Assembly (NCBI GenBank): GCA_027422505.1
Contig: JAPQWV010000362.1
Coordinates: 310,001-374,000, forward strand
Length of the DNA stretch: 64,000 nt
DNA from: Craterostigma plantagineum
Taxonomy: Eukaryota; Streptophyta; Magnoliopsida; Lamiales; Linderniaceae
Direction: 5' to 3'
The translations under genes and the position numbers were made by a program. Under the pieces are notes generated by a model. The model searched no databases. It had not been told where the DNA came from and worked only from the letters and a program-made list of their open reading frames with translations. Positions 1 to 13,572 of the stretch are shown in pieces (within the stretch, counting starts at the first letter, position 1; each line of letters begins with the position of its first letter).

Positions 1-2
1 AG

Positions 3-473
3 GCAAGGACGGCTTTATTGCCCGATCTTTGGGATCGTATGTTTGGGGCGCACCTTCTGCACTTGAAGAGGTGGTACGAGGAAGAGGCCGAAAAATTGGT
101 CGTCGATTCACCGGGCTGTCTCGAGGGAGTCTATAATGAGGTTTTGGACAGGGGAACTCGCGAATTTGCGATTTATTACACGGATTGGCTGACCGAAGGA
201 GTTGGGGCACCTTCGCTGCCCATTATCGAGGCGCCTCGCTCAGTTCGAACGAAGGCGAAGGAAGTTTTTCAAGGGCAAAAGGGCAGTCCGGTTAGCCGCA
301 ATGCGTCGCCTAATCGGCCGATGGTGAGCAAAAAATTTTACGACCAAGTGTTCAGATTTTCGCATAAATCGGGCAATAAATTCGACGTCCACAGAGAAGG
401 AGACGACATTGAAGCCGAGCTCGAGAAAAATCAGTTATCGTCGACGGCGCCTCAAAATTTACGGCATTTGTAG
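3..473 (+). CDS. LIN/CERBERUS-like N-terminal domain, 5' partial
   Basis: An open frame enters from the left edge and stops at 473. The visible part includes the stretches LLPDLWDRMFGAHLLHLKRWY, YNEVLDRGTREFAIYYTDWL and PMVSKKFYDQVF. This layout resembles the N-terminal helical region of plant putative E3 ligases of the LIN/CERBERUS type, which precedes U-box or WD40 parts. The match is from memory and moderate. Known members are much longer, but no WD40 or U-box coding follows before the convergent NPF gene begins at 692. Either the last residues are intron read-through with a short exon I missed, or this copy is truncated. No start codon is visible because the gene begins outside the window. 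Confidence 0.45.
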   Translation, partial: ARTALLPDLWDRMFGAHLLHLKRWYEEEAEKLVVDSPGCLEGVYNEVLDRGTREFAIYYTDWLTEGVGAPSLPIIEAPRSVRTKAKEVFQGQKGSPVSRNASPNRPMVSKKFYDQVFRFSHKSGNKFDVHREGDDIEAELEKNQLSSTAPQNLRHL

Positions 474-691
474 TATAGGAACTCATCCGCTGCTGTAAAC
501 ACCGTACGCCCTTTTTTTTCTTGCGCCAAGAACGAAAACGATAAAAACGCCCACCATCGAAACAGTTTCTAATATGTACACAGTAAATACGACGACGAGA
601 CGCAGACAACGACGACAATAAGAAACACGACCTTATTCGACAAAGCGGTCTAAATCGAAAGTGCAAAAAACAAAAATCATCTATACCATCA

Positions 692-3289
692 TCAAGCTCC
701 ATTCCCGACACTATTGCTCCGTTCTTCCTCCTCCTTCCCCTTGTCCTCCTCCCCGAACGAAATCTCCTTATATCCGTTAGCGCACGCCAGGTAGACCACA
801 AAGTCCACTGCGGTCAGGCCCGCGATCAAGAAATAGAACCGATCCATGTGCCCGAGGTTCAAATCGTTGGGTATCCATCCCGGGTCGTTCTTACCCGCCG
901 TGATTCCCATCACCACGCTCACGAGCATGCTGCTCACGAAGTTCCCCAAGGAGATCGACGCCATGCAAAGCGAGCTTCCGAAGCTCTTTATCCCGTCGGG
1001 CGACTGGGAGTTGAAGAACTCCAGCTGGCCCACGTACATGAACACCTCCGACGCCCCCACAAGTGCATACTGAGGCACCTGCCAGAAAACGCTCATCGAG
1101 CTCTCGGCCCGGCCCGGCTCGACCCGCCTGAGCCGCTGGATCTCCGTCAGGCCCGCGGCCACCATCGACATGAGCCCGATGATTAGCCCGATGCCCATGC
1201 GTTGGAGCTCGGATAGGCCCTTGGGGTTTCCGCTTAGGCGTCCGGCGATGGGAACTAAGATTTGGCGGTAAATTCCCGTGCATAGGAGGACGCTACATAT
1301 GTCAAAGACGGACATGCTGGCGGCCGGCAGCTCGAATTTCCCAATCCTCTTGTCCATGACGTCCCCCTGCTCGACGAAGAGCGAGGCCATTTGGGTGAAG
1401 ATTACGGAGTATATGATGGTGCATAGCCATATCGGAAGCATACGAAGTATGCATTTGACCTCCTCGACTTGGGTCACCGTGCAGAGGCGCCATAGGTTTT
1501 TCGGGCCGGTCCTGTCTTCCTCCGTTACGATGGCCGCCTTGTCGAGGAACCTGTTGGAAAAATAAATAATCCCAGTTAGTCTAATGGCCAATGGGTTTGG
1601 TCTTATGGCTCCGAGACTAGTATTTCAGCTTTTTTAGGTCGTGGGTTTGAATCCTACGACATCGTGCTGTGTGAATTTGGGACGTATTCGCGTGACCCCT
1701 GGAGATTAGTCCGATAGCCACTTGATTGAGTGGAAATGCTCCAGGATCGTCAAATAAAAGAAGAAAGTTTTGTCTTACCTACGCAACTGGTTATAAAACA
1801 ATTTCAGTGAACGACATGTGCCAAATATATAATGTGAACCTAAACTCAATCATGTCAAATTTTTACTGGAATTGGATTATACTCAATTGGGTAAGTAAGA
1901 CAAAGCATAGAAAATTCGAATATATGAATGTTTCTATTGTGTGTGGACTCACTCGTATTCGTCGGTGTGGTAGATTTTTCGGCTGCCCTTGATGGCGGAC
2001 TCCGAGCCTTCGACCTCGTAGAGCGACTCGCCCTCCTTGAGGGTCGCCTTCGACTTGTTGTAGGCGGCGGCCACGACCTGAACCACGCGGATTATGGGGT
2101 TCCCGCACGGCTCGAGGTGTCGGTACCCCGGCGAGCCGAGGAGGAACGCGACGAAGGCCAACCCGGCCGAGCCGGCCGATGCCCAGAACCCGAGGGTCCA
2201 CTGCCCTTTATCCTCGTAGTAGACCAGGATGGTGTTCGAGAAAAGGGAGCCAACGTTGAGTGCGAAGTAGAAGTAGCAGAAGAATGCCGACTTTGACTTC
2301 CTCTGCTCGGGCTGGGACTCGTCGAACTGGTCGGCCCCGAAGGTTGCTATCGTTGGCTGGTGGCCGCCGTAGCCGAGAGCTATTAGGTATATAGCAAGGT
2401 AGAATAGGTACGGGCCGTAGGGCGTGGAGGGCGAGCAGACTAGTTCACCGTCCGCGCACCCCTTTGGCTTGAGGAGGAGAAGCCACGACGTCAGGGAAAG
2501 AAGCACCAAGCCCTAGAAAAAGAGGAAGCACGGCAATTCGAAATTTTAAAGGTCGTTTATTGTTAGATAGCGACTGCATCTAAAAGCTTAAACTTAAATG
2601 GAGTATGTTATATTTCCACCACGCCCTCTCACGAGTAGGTTGACTTCTTTCTTATCTCAACTTAGATGACAACTGAACCTAAACTCTTATGTTTAAAAGG
2701 GAGTGTATCATATTTTATTCTAATATATGAATCTGCTAAGCAGACCAGCAACGGGTTAATTACCGCGATGAATATGAGCTGAAAGACGGCGCAAGTGAGG
2801 TATCGTCCCCAGTATGAATCGCTGAGGAACGCCCCGACCAAAGAGCAAAGGTAGACGGTGCCCGTCCAAGTGCTGATGTTGTTGGCCGCGGTGGCGTTGT
2901 CCTGCCCGAGCACGCGGGTGAGGAAGAGAACTAAGTTTACGCCGACGCCGAAGAAGGCTAAAGTCGCTAGTCCTTGATTCGCTGCACAATTATTCCAAGA
3001 AAATATTTCAGCCATTTTCAGACGAACGAAACGAAAGGCCGGGAAAAAAAAATAGCAATGCAAGAAAAAGACGAGAAATTATACGTCGCACCTAACAAGA
3101 TGAAGGCATGGCCCCAGCCGCCGGTGGTTCTGGTGGAAGGTATTTCTACGGAGAGGGGCTGTAGTTCGCGGCTGTATAGGGCTTCGGTTTCCTAATAATT
3201 ACGATTCGATTACTCGAAATATACGGAAATTCTTACCTTGAATGTAATAAAGATAGCAATAAGCAACCAACCTTTGTCACTGGCTCCAT
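692..3289 (-). CDS. NPF7-type (NRT1/PTR) membrane transporter
   Basis: Five exons join in frame: 3272-3289, 3092-3191, 2764-2981, 1953-2512 and 692-1550, giving about 584 residues, the usual NPF length. The first exon encodes only six residues (MEPVTK). Diagnostic stretches are NQGLATLAFFG, TRVLGQDNATAANNISTWTG, GAFLSDSYWGRY, IALGYGGHQPTIATFGADQF and QYALVGASEVFMYVGQLEFF. These fit the NPF7 subfamily (NRT1.5/NRT1.8 relatives), a 12-helix major facilitator protein of the plasma membrane that moves nitrate and, for NPF7.3, is linked to potassium release into xylem. The ExxE[R/K] proton-coupling motif expected in helix 1 is absent, as in NPF7.3. The last exon begins at FLDKAAIV after a GTGAGT donor. 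The third and fourth introns carry repeats. Substrate is inferred from the family only. Confidence 0.9.
1570..1760 (+). repeat. SINE-like tRNA-derived repeat in NPF intron
   Basis: The fourth NPF intron holds a B-box match GGTTTGAATCC at 1644-1654 and upstream A-box-like motifs, TAGTCTAATGG (1577-1587) and TGGTCTTATGG (1597-1607). No tRNA cloverleaf can be folded around them. This is the layout of a plant SINE head. Ends and target-site duplications were not resolved. Confidence 0.4.
2560..2730 (-). repeat. degraded TRIM-like repeat in NPF intron
   Basis: Read on the minus strand, this intronic stretch has the motif order ATGATACACTCCCTT, AGTTGTCATCTAA, CGTGAGAGGGCGTGGTGG and ACATACTCCATTTAA. 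That order parallels the better-preserved element at 19952-20225 (LTR, internal, purine tract, LTR). It looks like an older copy of the same family. The primer site is no longer recognisable. Confidence 0.4.
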
Positions 3290-4599
3290 TATGCTGATCA
3301 GTTTGAAGGGTTGTTCAATTGAAGAGAATCAAAGGTTCTGAAAATGCATGAAACTAATTAATGTAAAGCCATGCATGTCTGAATAAAATCTCAGATCATT
3401 GTTTATCAAATTAAAAAGCACACACATATATATATATATATATATATTATATATACCTTTTTCTAAACTTGACGAGGGACAGAACAAGGAGCTCAGGGAT
3501 GTTTCTAGACTCCGGCGAACGTAAAGACTCTGCGACCAAAAGGGGGACAGCTGACCGGGAAATTACACGTCGACTCGGCGGAAAATGGCCAGTAAAACCT
3601 ATTGTCATTTATGGTGGAAAACAAAATAGAAAACTTATATAACGTATAATATATTATATCAAAACCCTATAAATTTTCTACACTCTATGCACACTCTTTT
3701 ATTTGTTGAAGGTGGAGAAAGAAGACGAAGAAGGTGAATATGCGTTCTTGATTATTGTGTAAAATGTGAAGAAGATAAGATGGGAAACGTTGTTAAATTG
3801 CGAGTTTTAGTAAATGTAACTAACAGATCCTAATCTTACTCCTACTTCTAACTAAAATTAAGGTTGATCGGTTCATAAAAGATACTGTCGAATATGCATG
3901 TGTTGTGAATCTGGACGCTTCTATAATCGTCTACACCGAGTATTATAACGCCATACATATTTATTTGTTTGTTAATTTGACTGTGTTTTAATATTTTTTT
4001 CCAAGTCTGACCTGACCATATTTATTTGTTTTTTTGGGGGTTCCAATTCCAACTTTCGCCATGCAATATACTGCATTCAATACTAAGAAGTCTTGCTTTA
4101 ACTATTTGTTATTTGTTTTGACAAAGTATCAGTATTTTTGAGTTAATTACCTACCCATGCTAGTGGATAGAATATTTTTGGAATACACCTATATTCTGGG
4201 AAGAAAGGTTATTTAGGAAACAAATGTGTTAATAGTAAAAAGTTACTCTTAAATATATATATTGCTAGCAATTTTCACTTACTTTACTACATAAACCTGG
4301 TCAATATCTCAATGCAACACTTCAAAGGGAATTTTCTATGAAGAATGTGTCAAACATAGTTTATTATGTGACTATGATCATGCTCAATTTCTAAATGTAA
4401 TAATAATTTAAAAAATTAAATAATCATTTGTTCGACAAGATTCTTTCTTATATAATATTTCGACTTCATAAGTTCTTTCATTATGCGAGTCTGTTAAGCA
4501 ATAACATGGCCCACTAAGTTGAAGAATGTGAATAAATATATACGAAGCCCATTTGCCAAAACAACACCGTGCAAATAAAAAGAAAGAAAAAGGAAATAA
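3290..4599. other. intergenic region between NPF and hydrolase genes
   Basis: This is the divergent upstream region of the NPF gene (-) and the hydrolase gene (+). It is AT-rich, with an (AT)n microsatellite at about 3425-3452 and a short GC-richer patch near 3470-3590 that could be NPF promoter or leader. I see no coding potential. Confidence 0.7.
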
Positions 4600-5417
4600 A
4601 TGGCAGCACAAAATTACAATCTCGAGTACTGCACAGTCGAAGCGAGCAATGGAATCAAGCTCCATACGAGGATATTCACTCCCAAAGATTCGCAAAATCG
4701 CCCAATCAAAGACAACCTAGCAATCGTCTTGGTCCACCCATACTCGCTACTCGGCGGATGCCAAGTCCTTCTGATGGGAGTCGCCGGCGGGATCGCCGCC
4801 AAGGGCTACAAAGCCGTGACCTTCGACATGAGAGGCGTCGGAGAATCCACAGGGAAGGCTTCAATCACGGGCTCTAAAGAAGTTCAAGACGTCGTCGATG
4901 TGTGCAGATGGGTTTCCGAGAATCTGAACGTTGATGGGATTGTGCTCGTGGGTTCTTCCGCTGGTACTCAAATTGTGCTTCACATTTCAACTTATCGCGA
5001 CCTAATTGCGTCGAATTTTGTCTTGATTTGATTCGTTTTTATCTTAGCCCATCAGCTCAATGGCATTCATCAGTTCTTTCAAATCTTTAAATAGGCGCGC
5101 CGATCGCTGGCTCCGCCGTGGACAAGGTGGAAAGAGTGGTGGGATATGTGAGCATAGGCTATCCATTTGGCCTAATGGCTTCGATCTTATTCGGAGGACA
5201 CCATAAATCCGTATTGAAATCTCAGAAGCCAAAGCTCTTTGTGATGGGAACTAAAGATGGCTTCACCAGCGTGAAGCAGCTCAAGAACAAGCTCAAATCG
5301 TCGTTGGGCCGCACAGATACGCATCTAATCGAAGGCGTAGGCCATTTCGAGATGGAAGGGCCTTCGTACGACGATAGAATGGCGAATTTGATTGCGGGTT
5401 TTGTCGAATCGTTGTGA
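4600..5417 (+). CDS. alpha/beta-hydrolase fold protein
   Basis: Two exons, 4600-4963 and 5095-5417, join through a phase-1 GT-AG intron into 228 residues. The fold is shown by LVHPYSLLGG (oxyanion side), FDMRGVGESTG (conserved strand-loop), the nucleophile elbow GSSAG that spans the splice junction, an acid candidate in GTKDGFTS and a catalytic His candidate in GVGHFEMEG. All three catalytic parts are therefore present and the enzyme should be active. No signal peptide is seen, so it is probably cytosolic. Plant proteins of this group are generic alpha/beta hydrolases whose natural substrate I cannot name. The start ATG at 4600 gives the natural N-terminus MAAQNYNLEYCTVE. The intron is short (131 bp) and AT-rich. 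Confidence 0.85.
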
Positions 5418-6302
5418 AAATTCGTGAACTGCTGTAAGTTTCTTCTTCCCTTGGAGTCGAGCTGTTACTTTTTAATCATCTCAAGAACATACGATAGATT
5501 CTTGAATAGACAAGCAAAAACACTTGGGGATGAAGTATTCTTACGAAGATGGATCGAATCACATTCTCTCCATTCGTGATAGGTGTATATGTTTCCTCTT
5601 TACAGATGCTGGCTGAGTCATTCAGCCAACAAGGAATCTTATCATTCTCTACCTCAAGATCTCTATATAAGCAGCCCAGCGAACTCGAGTTTTAGGGCAT
5701 TCGTAATCTCTAACATTAACTTAACTAATATTATTACTATTATTTGCGCGACATGGTTTGTCTGTGGTGCAGTGGGGGACGCCGAGTTGTCGAAGAAGAT
5801 AGCTCATTCATGGCTGCCCGGCGTCGTCACTGCACCACTGACAATTATATGTTGGTTTGCCCCACCATACTCATTATTGATCGATGTCTTAATGAGTAAC
5901 TGCTCTTCATTGCCTTGCCTTGTTTTCGCCTAATTAACTTGTATGAAATAATTGTAAAACTCTCACTCAACTCACTATCAATCTAGTTTTAGAGTCGAAG
6001 TTATTTAAATTCAAGCTGTGAGAATCAACTATCTATTCTATGCCTTGGCTGTGACCCTTAAATTATATATAAATTCAAGCTTCAAACCAGTTAAACAAGA
6101 ATGAGATTCGAATTTAATTTTTTGTATGATCGTGCTCGAAAAGAAATAAAAAAAAAAAGGTTCGTCTAAGAACGTACAATTCGCATTCACGTATTAAGAC
6201 TAGTCAATGCTCTTTTACCGTTAATTAGCTCTGACCAGTAATCGTTGTTTTACGGACTGTTTCTTATGGCTTTGCGAGTGAGTACTTTGACTTGCTAGAA
6301 AA
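5418..6302. other. intergenic region with imperfect inverted repeat
   Basis: No gene is supported. A hairpin can form between GGTGCAGTGGGGGACGCCG (from about 5766) and CGGCGTCGTCACTGCACC (ending about 5838), with about 35 bp of loop. The flank begins GGGCATTCGTAAT, like some plant MITE termini, but I found no matching right end. The 116-residue open frame here (5583-5933) has no recognisable family motif and I do not call it. Confidence 0.5.
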
Positions 6303-7913
6303 ATGAATAAGCTGATGTTCTTTTCGCCACCCCACGTTTTGGCGCGGAATTTCAGCTTGTTAATACAGAGATGCATCAAAAAGCATGGATCGACGAAGCT
6401 GTGCAAGCAAATCCATGCTCTGATGTTGACTGAGGACATCGACATGGATTACCTCTCACTTGGCTCGAGGCTTATCGGCGGTTACGCGGTTTGTGGAGAT
6501 CTGAAATCATCCAAGCTGCTCTTCGACAGAACCCAAAACCCAAACGTGTTTGCTTTCAATTGGATGATACTCGCGTTGACCTTCTCTGGGTTTCACCGTG
6601 AAGCTATTGAACACCTCATTCTTTTCCGCCGATCAAGAAACTATAAAAACAGTGAGTTTTCCTTGAATGAGTACAGCTTTTCGGCAGCCTTGAAGGGTTG
6701 TCTTGGATTGATGGACGCCCTTTTGGGGAAGCAAGTTCATGGGATGATTTGTAAAGTTGGGCTGGAAACCGACGTGCATGTGTGTAATTCCTTGGTCGAT
6801 ATGTACGGAAAGTGCGGCGACATTTGCGATTCTCAGAAGGTGTTCGATGATATGCCCGAGAGAGACGTTGCCTCGTGGACGACCATGATTAGCAGGTACG
6901 CTGACGTTGGGGAGTTTGAGAAGGCCGTTTCTCTGTTCCAAACGATGAGACTCGAAGGTACAGAGCCGAATCATCACACATGGACTGCAGTCATCGCAGC
7001 ATATGCAAAGATAGGAGACTGCGATGGCGCTCACAGATTTTTCTTGGAGATGGGCGGTGAAGGTTTATCTCCAGATTTAGCTACATGGAACGCCATGATC
7101 ACGGGCTTCGTTCAGAACCGAAGAGTTTTCGAAGCTTTGGATTTGTTTCGAGACATGTTGGCTGCTAAGATTAAGCCCAACGAAGTGACCATCGCAGGTC
7201 TTTTACCTGTGTGTGGAATCATCGACTCTGTTAGTAAGGGTAAAGAAATACATGGGATGATTTACAGGTTGGGGCTCGATGCCAACGTCTTCATTGCAAG
7301 TGCGCTCATCGATATGTACTCCAAATGTGGAAGTATCAAACAGGCCTGGACAGTTTTCAACTCCGTCCCTTCCAAGAACGTAGCATCGTGGAACTCAATG
7401 ATCGGCTGTTACGGAAATCATGGGATGGTGAGCTCTGCTCTAAAGCTCTTCGAAGCAATGCAAGAAGAAGGCATAGTGCCAAACGAAGTAACTTACCTTT
7501 CCCTCCTTTCTGCTTGTAGCCACAGTGGTTTCGTTGAGAAAGGTTTGGAGATCTTTAAGACCATGGAATCATCGTATGGCGTTCGAGCGAAGAAAGAACA
7601 CTACGCTTGCCTCGTTGATCTTTTGTGCCGATTTGGGAAGATGGACGATGCTTACGATGTGATTGAGCAGATTAGAGGCGATGTCACGGATTTTGACGTC
7701 GGTGCTTTTCTAAACGGATGCATAGTCCACCAAAGGAGCGATCTTGCGGAGAAGATCTTGAAAGATTTGGGCTTGGACCCGAATAATCCTGGAGATTTTG
7801 TGACGATGTCGAATATATATGCTTCTGAGATGAAGTGGAATGGTGTGGAAGATCTGAGGAAGACGATGAAGCATGAGAGAGTTTGTAAGGAGCCAGGTTT
7901 CAGTTCTGTTTGA
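6303..7913 (+). CDS. pentatricopeptide repeat protein, PLS/E class
   Basis: A single intronless exon encodes 536 residues, as is normal for PPR genes. Tandem 31-36 residue repeats carry the usual signatures: VHVCNSLVDMYGKCGDI, DVASWTTMISRYADVGEFEKA, DLATWNAMITGFVQNRRV, NVFIASALIDMYSKCGSI, NVASWNSMIGCYGNHG and NEVTYLSLLSACSHSGF. The C-terminus (KHERVCKEPGFSSV) resembles a short E motif, and there is no DYW deaminase domain. Such proteins bind organelle RNA in a sequence-specific way and often recruit editing factors. The basic, hydroxylated N-terminus (ARNFSLLIQRCIKKHG) is compatible with import into mitochondria or plastids. It reads like At5g59600-type proteins, but that orthology is a recollection. 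Start ATG 6303 is the first in frame. Confidence 0.9.
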   Translation: MNKLMFFSPPHVLARNFSLLIQRCIKKHGSTKLCKQIHALMLTEDIDMDYLSLGSRLIGGYAVCGDLKSSKLLFDRTQNPNVFAFNWMILALTFSGFHREAIEHLILFRRSRNYKNSEFSLNEYSFSAALKGCLGLMDALLGKQVHGMICKVGLETDVHVCNSLVDMYGKCGDICDSQKVFDDMPERDVASWTTMISRYADVGEFEKAVSLFQTMRLEGTEPNHHTWTAVIAAYAKIGDCDGAHRFFLEMGGEGLSPDLATWNAMITGFVQNRRVFEALDLFRDMLAAKIKPNEVTIAGLLPVCGIIDSVSKGKEIHGMIYRLGLDANVFIASALIDMYSKCGSIKQAWTVFNSVPSKNVASWNSMIGCYGNHGMVSSALKLFEAMQEEGIVPNEVTYLSLLSACSHSGFVEKGLEIFKTMESSYGVRAKKEHYACLVDLLCRFGKMDDAYDVIEQIRGDVTDFDVGAFLNGCIVHQRSDLAEKILKDLGLDPNNPGDFVTMSNIYASEMKWNGVEDLRKTMKHERVCKEPGFSSV

Positions 7914-9347
7914 AAGCTGCTTTCTTTACCTTGCGAGCTGATGGGCAGGTGGAAAACTGACTAAATGCTGTAGATCATGCTTTGCTTTTCAAGGTTGATT
8001 ATTGCGAGCATTTGTCAAAGTGATTAACTTACTTGCGCCAGCAGACTATTGGTCATCAAATTGATGATGTCTCTCACGAGGGAAGGAAACAAGAAAATGA
8101 AAAAGAAAAGAGAAAAGGAGGAAAGAAGAAAGCATAACTTGTAAGTAAAGATTAGATGGATAGTACAAATACATTCAATACTTTTGCGCTGAATCTTAGT
8201 TTTGGGTTCACATTAGGTTCTGACACACACACTCGCACCCACACACACAAGAAATAATATAGTATGTAGATATTATAGATGGATGAGACACTCAGTACAC
8301 AGTACGCACGGTCTTGAAATTGAATACAAGAAGAGCCAATCACACAAGCATATTTTCACGCGTCTCTGTTCTCTCTCTCTGTCTCTCTCTCTCTCTCGTG
8401 CTTATATTTACTGTGTGCTGATTTCATGCCAGTTGTTTCATGGAACAGAGCCCTCTTATTCAAATCTTTAGTTATCTCCTACGCTCTGTTCTTACATCTT
8501 GTTCTCAGATTTCTTGATTTGGGATTCTTTTCATTTACTTCCAAGTCTATACTCTTAAACTTCTAACTAAGCAAGGAGATTTCTTTTTTTCGTTTTAGTT
8601 AGTTTCTCATCAAAAATCTTGGAAGTGAGTCAACTACTAATCTGGGATTTTTAGGACGCATCAAGTTTCGCATTCATATTTGTGAGACAGATTTGATTGG
8701 TTCGGCTCTTCTAGCAGTTTCCTGGTGAGTTATCTTTCGTTATCTACATATATCTGTAACACATATATAATCTGAACTAAAGCGAAAGACCCTTTTCTTG
8801 TATGCTCGTTAGATGAGGCGATGAGAATTTATAAGCTTAAGAACACAGTAGTCCACAGATCTGTATTGTGTTTGATTTTTTATTGGCTCTAACATACTTG
8901 TGGCCCTTTCAAGATTGGTCTTTCTGCTTTGCATGTGCTTGATTGGATTGTTGATTGATTGTCAGTAGAGAGCATGGCCTAGAAAATAATTGTAGATGGT
9001 TGAATTGATTGTATTGAATCCTTGTTTGAATTTGTTACAACGAAGAAAGCCTCAGCACACTAACTGCTTTCTCCTACTGATATTCCCGGAAGGAAAAGGA
9101 AAAAAGTTTAGATCTTTACATTTTCTATCTCTGTCAATTATGTCATACAACAACGTGCTTGCAACTTCTGTTGGTGAAAAAAGCCCCTGACATGTGTAAT
9201 GAGCTCTTGTCTTCTCTCTAAAGACAGCATAGACACCTTTTTTTTTTATCTCTTCTTTTCTTTCCCCATATTATATCCCTTGATGTTTTCTAACACATTC
9301 ATTCATGTGACTGATTAGGTATCCCTCCGAAGATCAGAAATAAAAAA
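7914..9347. other. intergenic region and probable 5' leader with intron
   Basis: This stretch holds the PPR 3' flank, a CT-rich microsatellite at about 8370-8399, and a T/C-rich segment from 8480 that looks like the leader of the next gene. A plausible leader intron runs from the donor GGTGAGTT near 8724 to the acceptor GATTAG near 9318. No open frame here is convincing. Confidence 0.5.
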
Positions 9348-9678
9348 ATGAGAAGAGTTCGATCGAAGGGCAAAAAGCTATCGTCCGCCAACCAAGATGA
9401 TCCCGAGCGACGAAGAAAAAATCCCAACGCAGAAGAGAAGAGGAAGGCCTCACAAAACAATCAAAGACGAAACGGAGGAAGAAAATGTAGCTGAGAGAGA
9501 CGAAGACAGCGAAGAGACTAGAAATGGAAGCTCCAAAGACAAGGATTCGAAGACTAATAAGAAACGCAAAGATGAAGACAGTCCATGCGATGAGGATGTG
9601 GCGAAATCGAAGCAAACGAGGCATAGAAGGAAAGGGAAGCCTTGCCGTGCGCCCGAGGCGGTCGTCGAGTGTACCTGA
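9348..9678 (+). CDS. small basic KR-rich protein, frame break near 9409
   Basis: The first ATG after the probable leader intron (9348) opens MRRVRSKGKKLSSANQDDP, then the frame runs to an early stop. The next frame, from about 9409 to 9678, continues with SDEEKIPTQKRRGRPHK, many E/D/K residues, KKRKDEDS and RRKGKPCRAPEAVVEC. Together they read like one small plant nuclear-type protein of about 110 residues with an AT-hook-like RRGRPHK core and bipartite basic signals. I recall uncharacterised plant proteins with this architecture but no known function. Either there is one extra base near CCCGAGCG, or translation truly starts at ATG 9397 and the upstream match is chance. The downstream 93-residue frame is the safe part. 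Confidence 0.5.
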
Positions 9679-10227
9679 GAAGAATTTGCGCCTCTCTTTC
9701 GGACACGGTATGACGTTTTTCGAGTTTTTTACTAGAAATTCTCAAGGCTTTAGATTGAGTGCAGCCATGTGATGTTTTTTGAGACATTCTAGTATTGTGT
9801 GTGATGGATGCTGTATTTCATTTCTATGTTTTCAGCATAACTTCAATTCTGATTTGATCTATCCAACTCTTTTTTTTTTTCAGTGTTAAAATCATGAAGA
9901 AAAAACATTTACATGTGGCTAAGAGAAAGAAAACAATTCCCTTGGGAATCCCTGTTTAGTTGAATTCTTGTGAAGTCATGAATGGGCCGAAAGCCCAGTA
10001 ATTGTTATGGGCTAAATATGTATATCTTTGGGCCGATAAATGGGCGATAATTAGAAATTGTTACCGTACATAGTAACATAACCACGTTTGTTAATGCAGT
10101 ATAGGTTAGGTAGTCCACGCATATACTGCAGCAAAGCATCTGCCATTAACATATGTGCTTTCTTTCTCTTTCATTAAAAGCCTACGATTTTAGTTAAAAA
10201 CTTCAATTGAGCGATCATTACACAAAT
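9679..10227. other. intergenic region
   Basis: This is the 3' flank of the small basic gene and the promoter of the beta-glucosidase gene. It contains a T-rich stretch near 9870. No further feature is supported. Confidence 0.6.
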
Positions 10228-12904
<2,677 letters not shown>

Positions 12905-13572
12905 TTTAATAATAGGATAATTAGTTGAACTGAACTATAAGTAGTAATTAATGGTTCCTCGCAGAATATATCTTGCTGAAATGAAGAATGTTTGTGTTGG
13001 TTACTACGTTTTTGGATTTTTTTCTATTAGCCCTCCCATCTTCTAGATCATTGTCCTAATAATCTTATCTTCACGTGGTCATAGTTCATCATCAAAATCT
13101 TAAGATCTAGTTCGAGTTCCAGAGAATGCACTAATAGGGGTGGAAAAAAAGAAAGACGGATACAATCACAAATCATCATATCCCCCACAAAAGAAAAAAA
13201 TGGACAAGAATGTGACACTCGCAAGAACAGGGCAACCTATGCTCCAAACATTCTTACCTTAGCTTAGATGATGATTGGATCGATCCCAGATTTGGCAGGC
13301 TTTCGTTGATTCGAATAAGACGATCTTACAATAAAAATCATTATAAACAGAAAAATGAATTGGATACAACGATGATGAGATGGTCTGGCCATGGAGTTGT
13401 AAGTTGGGCAAAACAATTCACCATCTAAACATGGGTCATACTGATCGAACTTCGGTTAAAAAGGAAAAAAAGAAACCCGCCCGTAGAAACCAAAACAAAC
13501 TAAAAATTTGTTTTTTTTTTTTTTTTTTTTTTTCCAGCAAAGTTCCAACAAAATGGCAGTCATGACTACTTG
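12905..13572. other. convergent intergenic region
   Basis: The beta-glucosidase (+) and the JmjC gene (-) converge here. A poly-T run of about 22 bases lies near 13509-13532. No gene is supported. Confidence 0.6.

Noticed and set aside
1640..1660. tRNA gene suggested by GGTTTGAATCC
   Set aside because: No acceptor stem or anticodon arm can be formed around it; a SINE is more likely.
5583..5933. 116-residue open frame after the hydrolase gene
   Set aside because: No family motif, AT-driven composition and overlap with an inverted repeat; probably chance.
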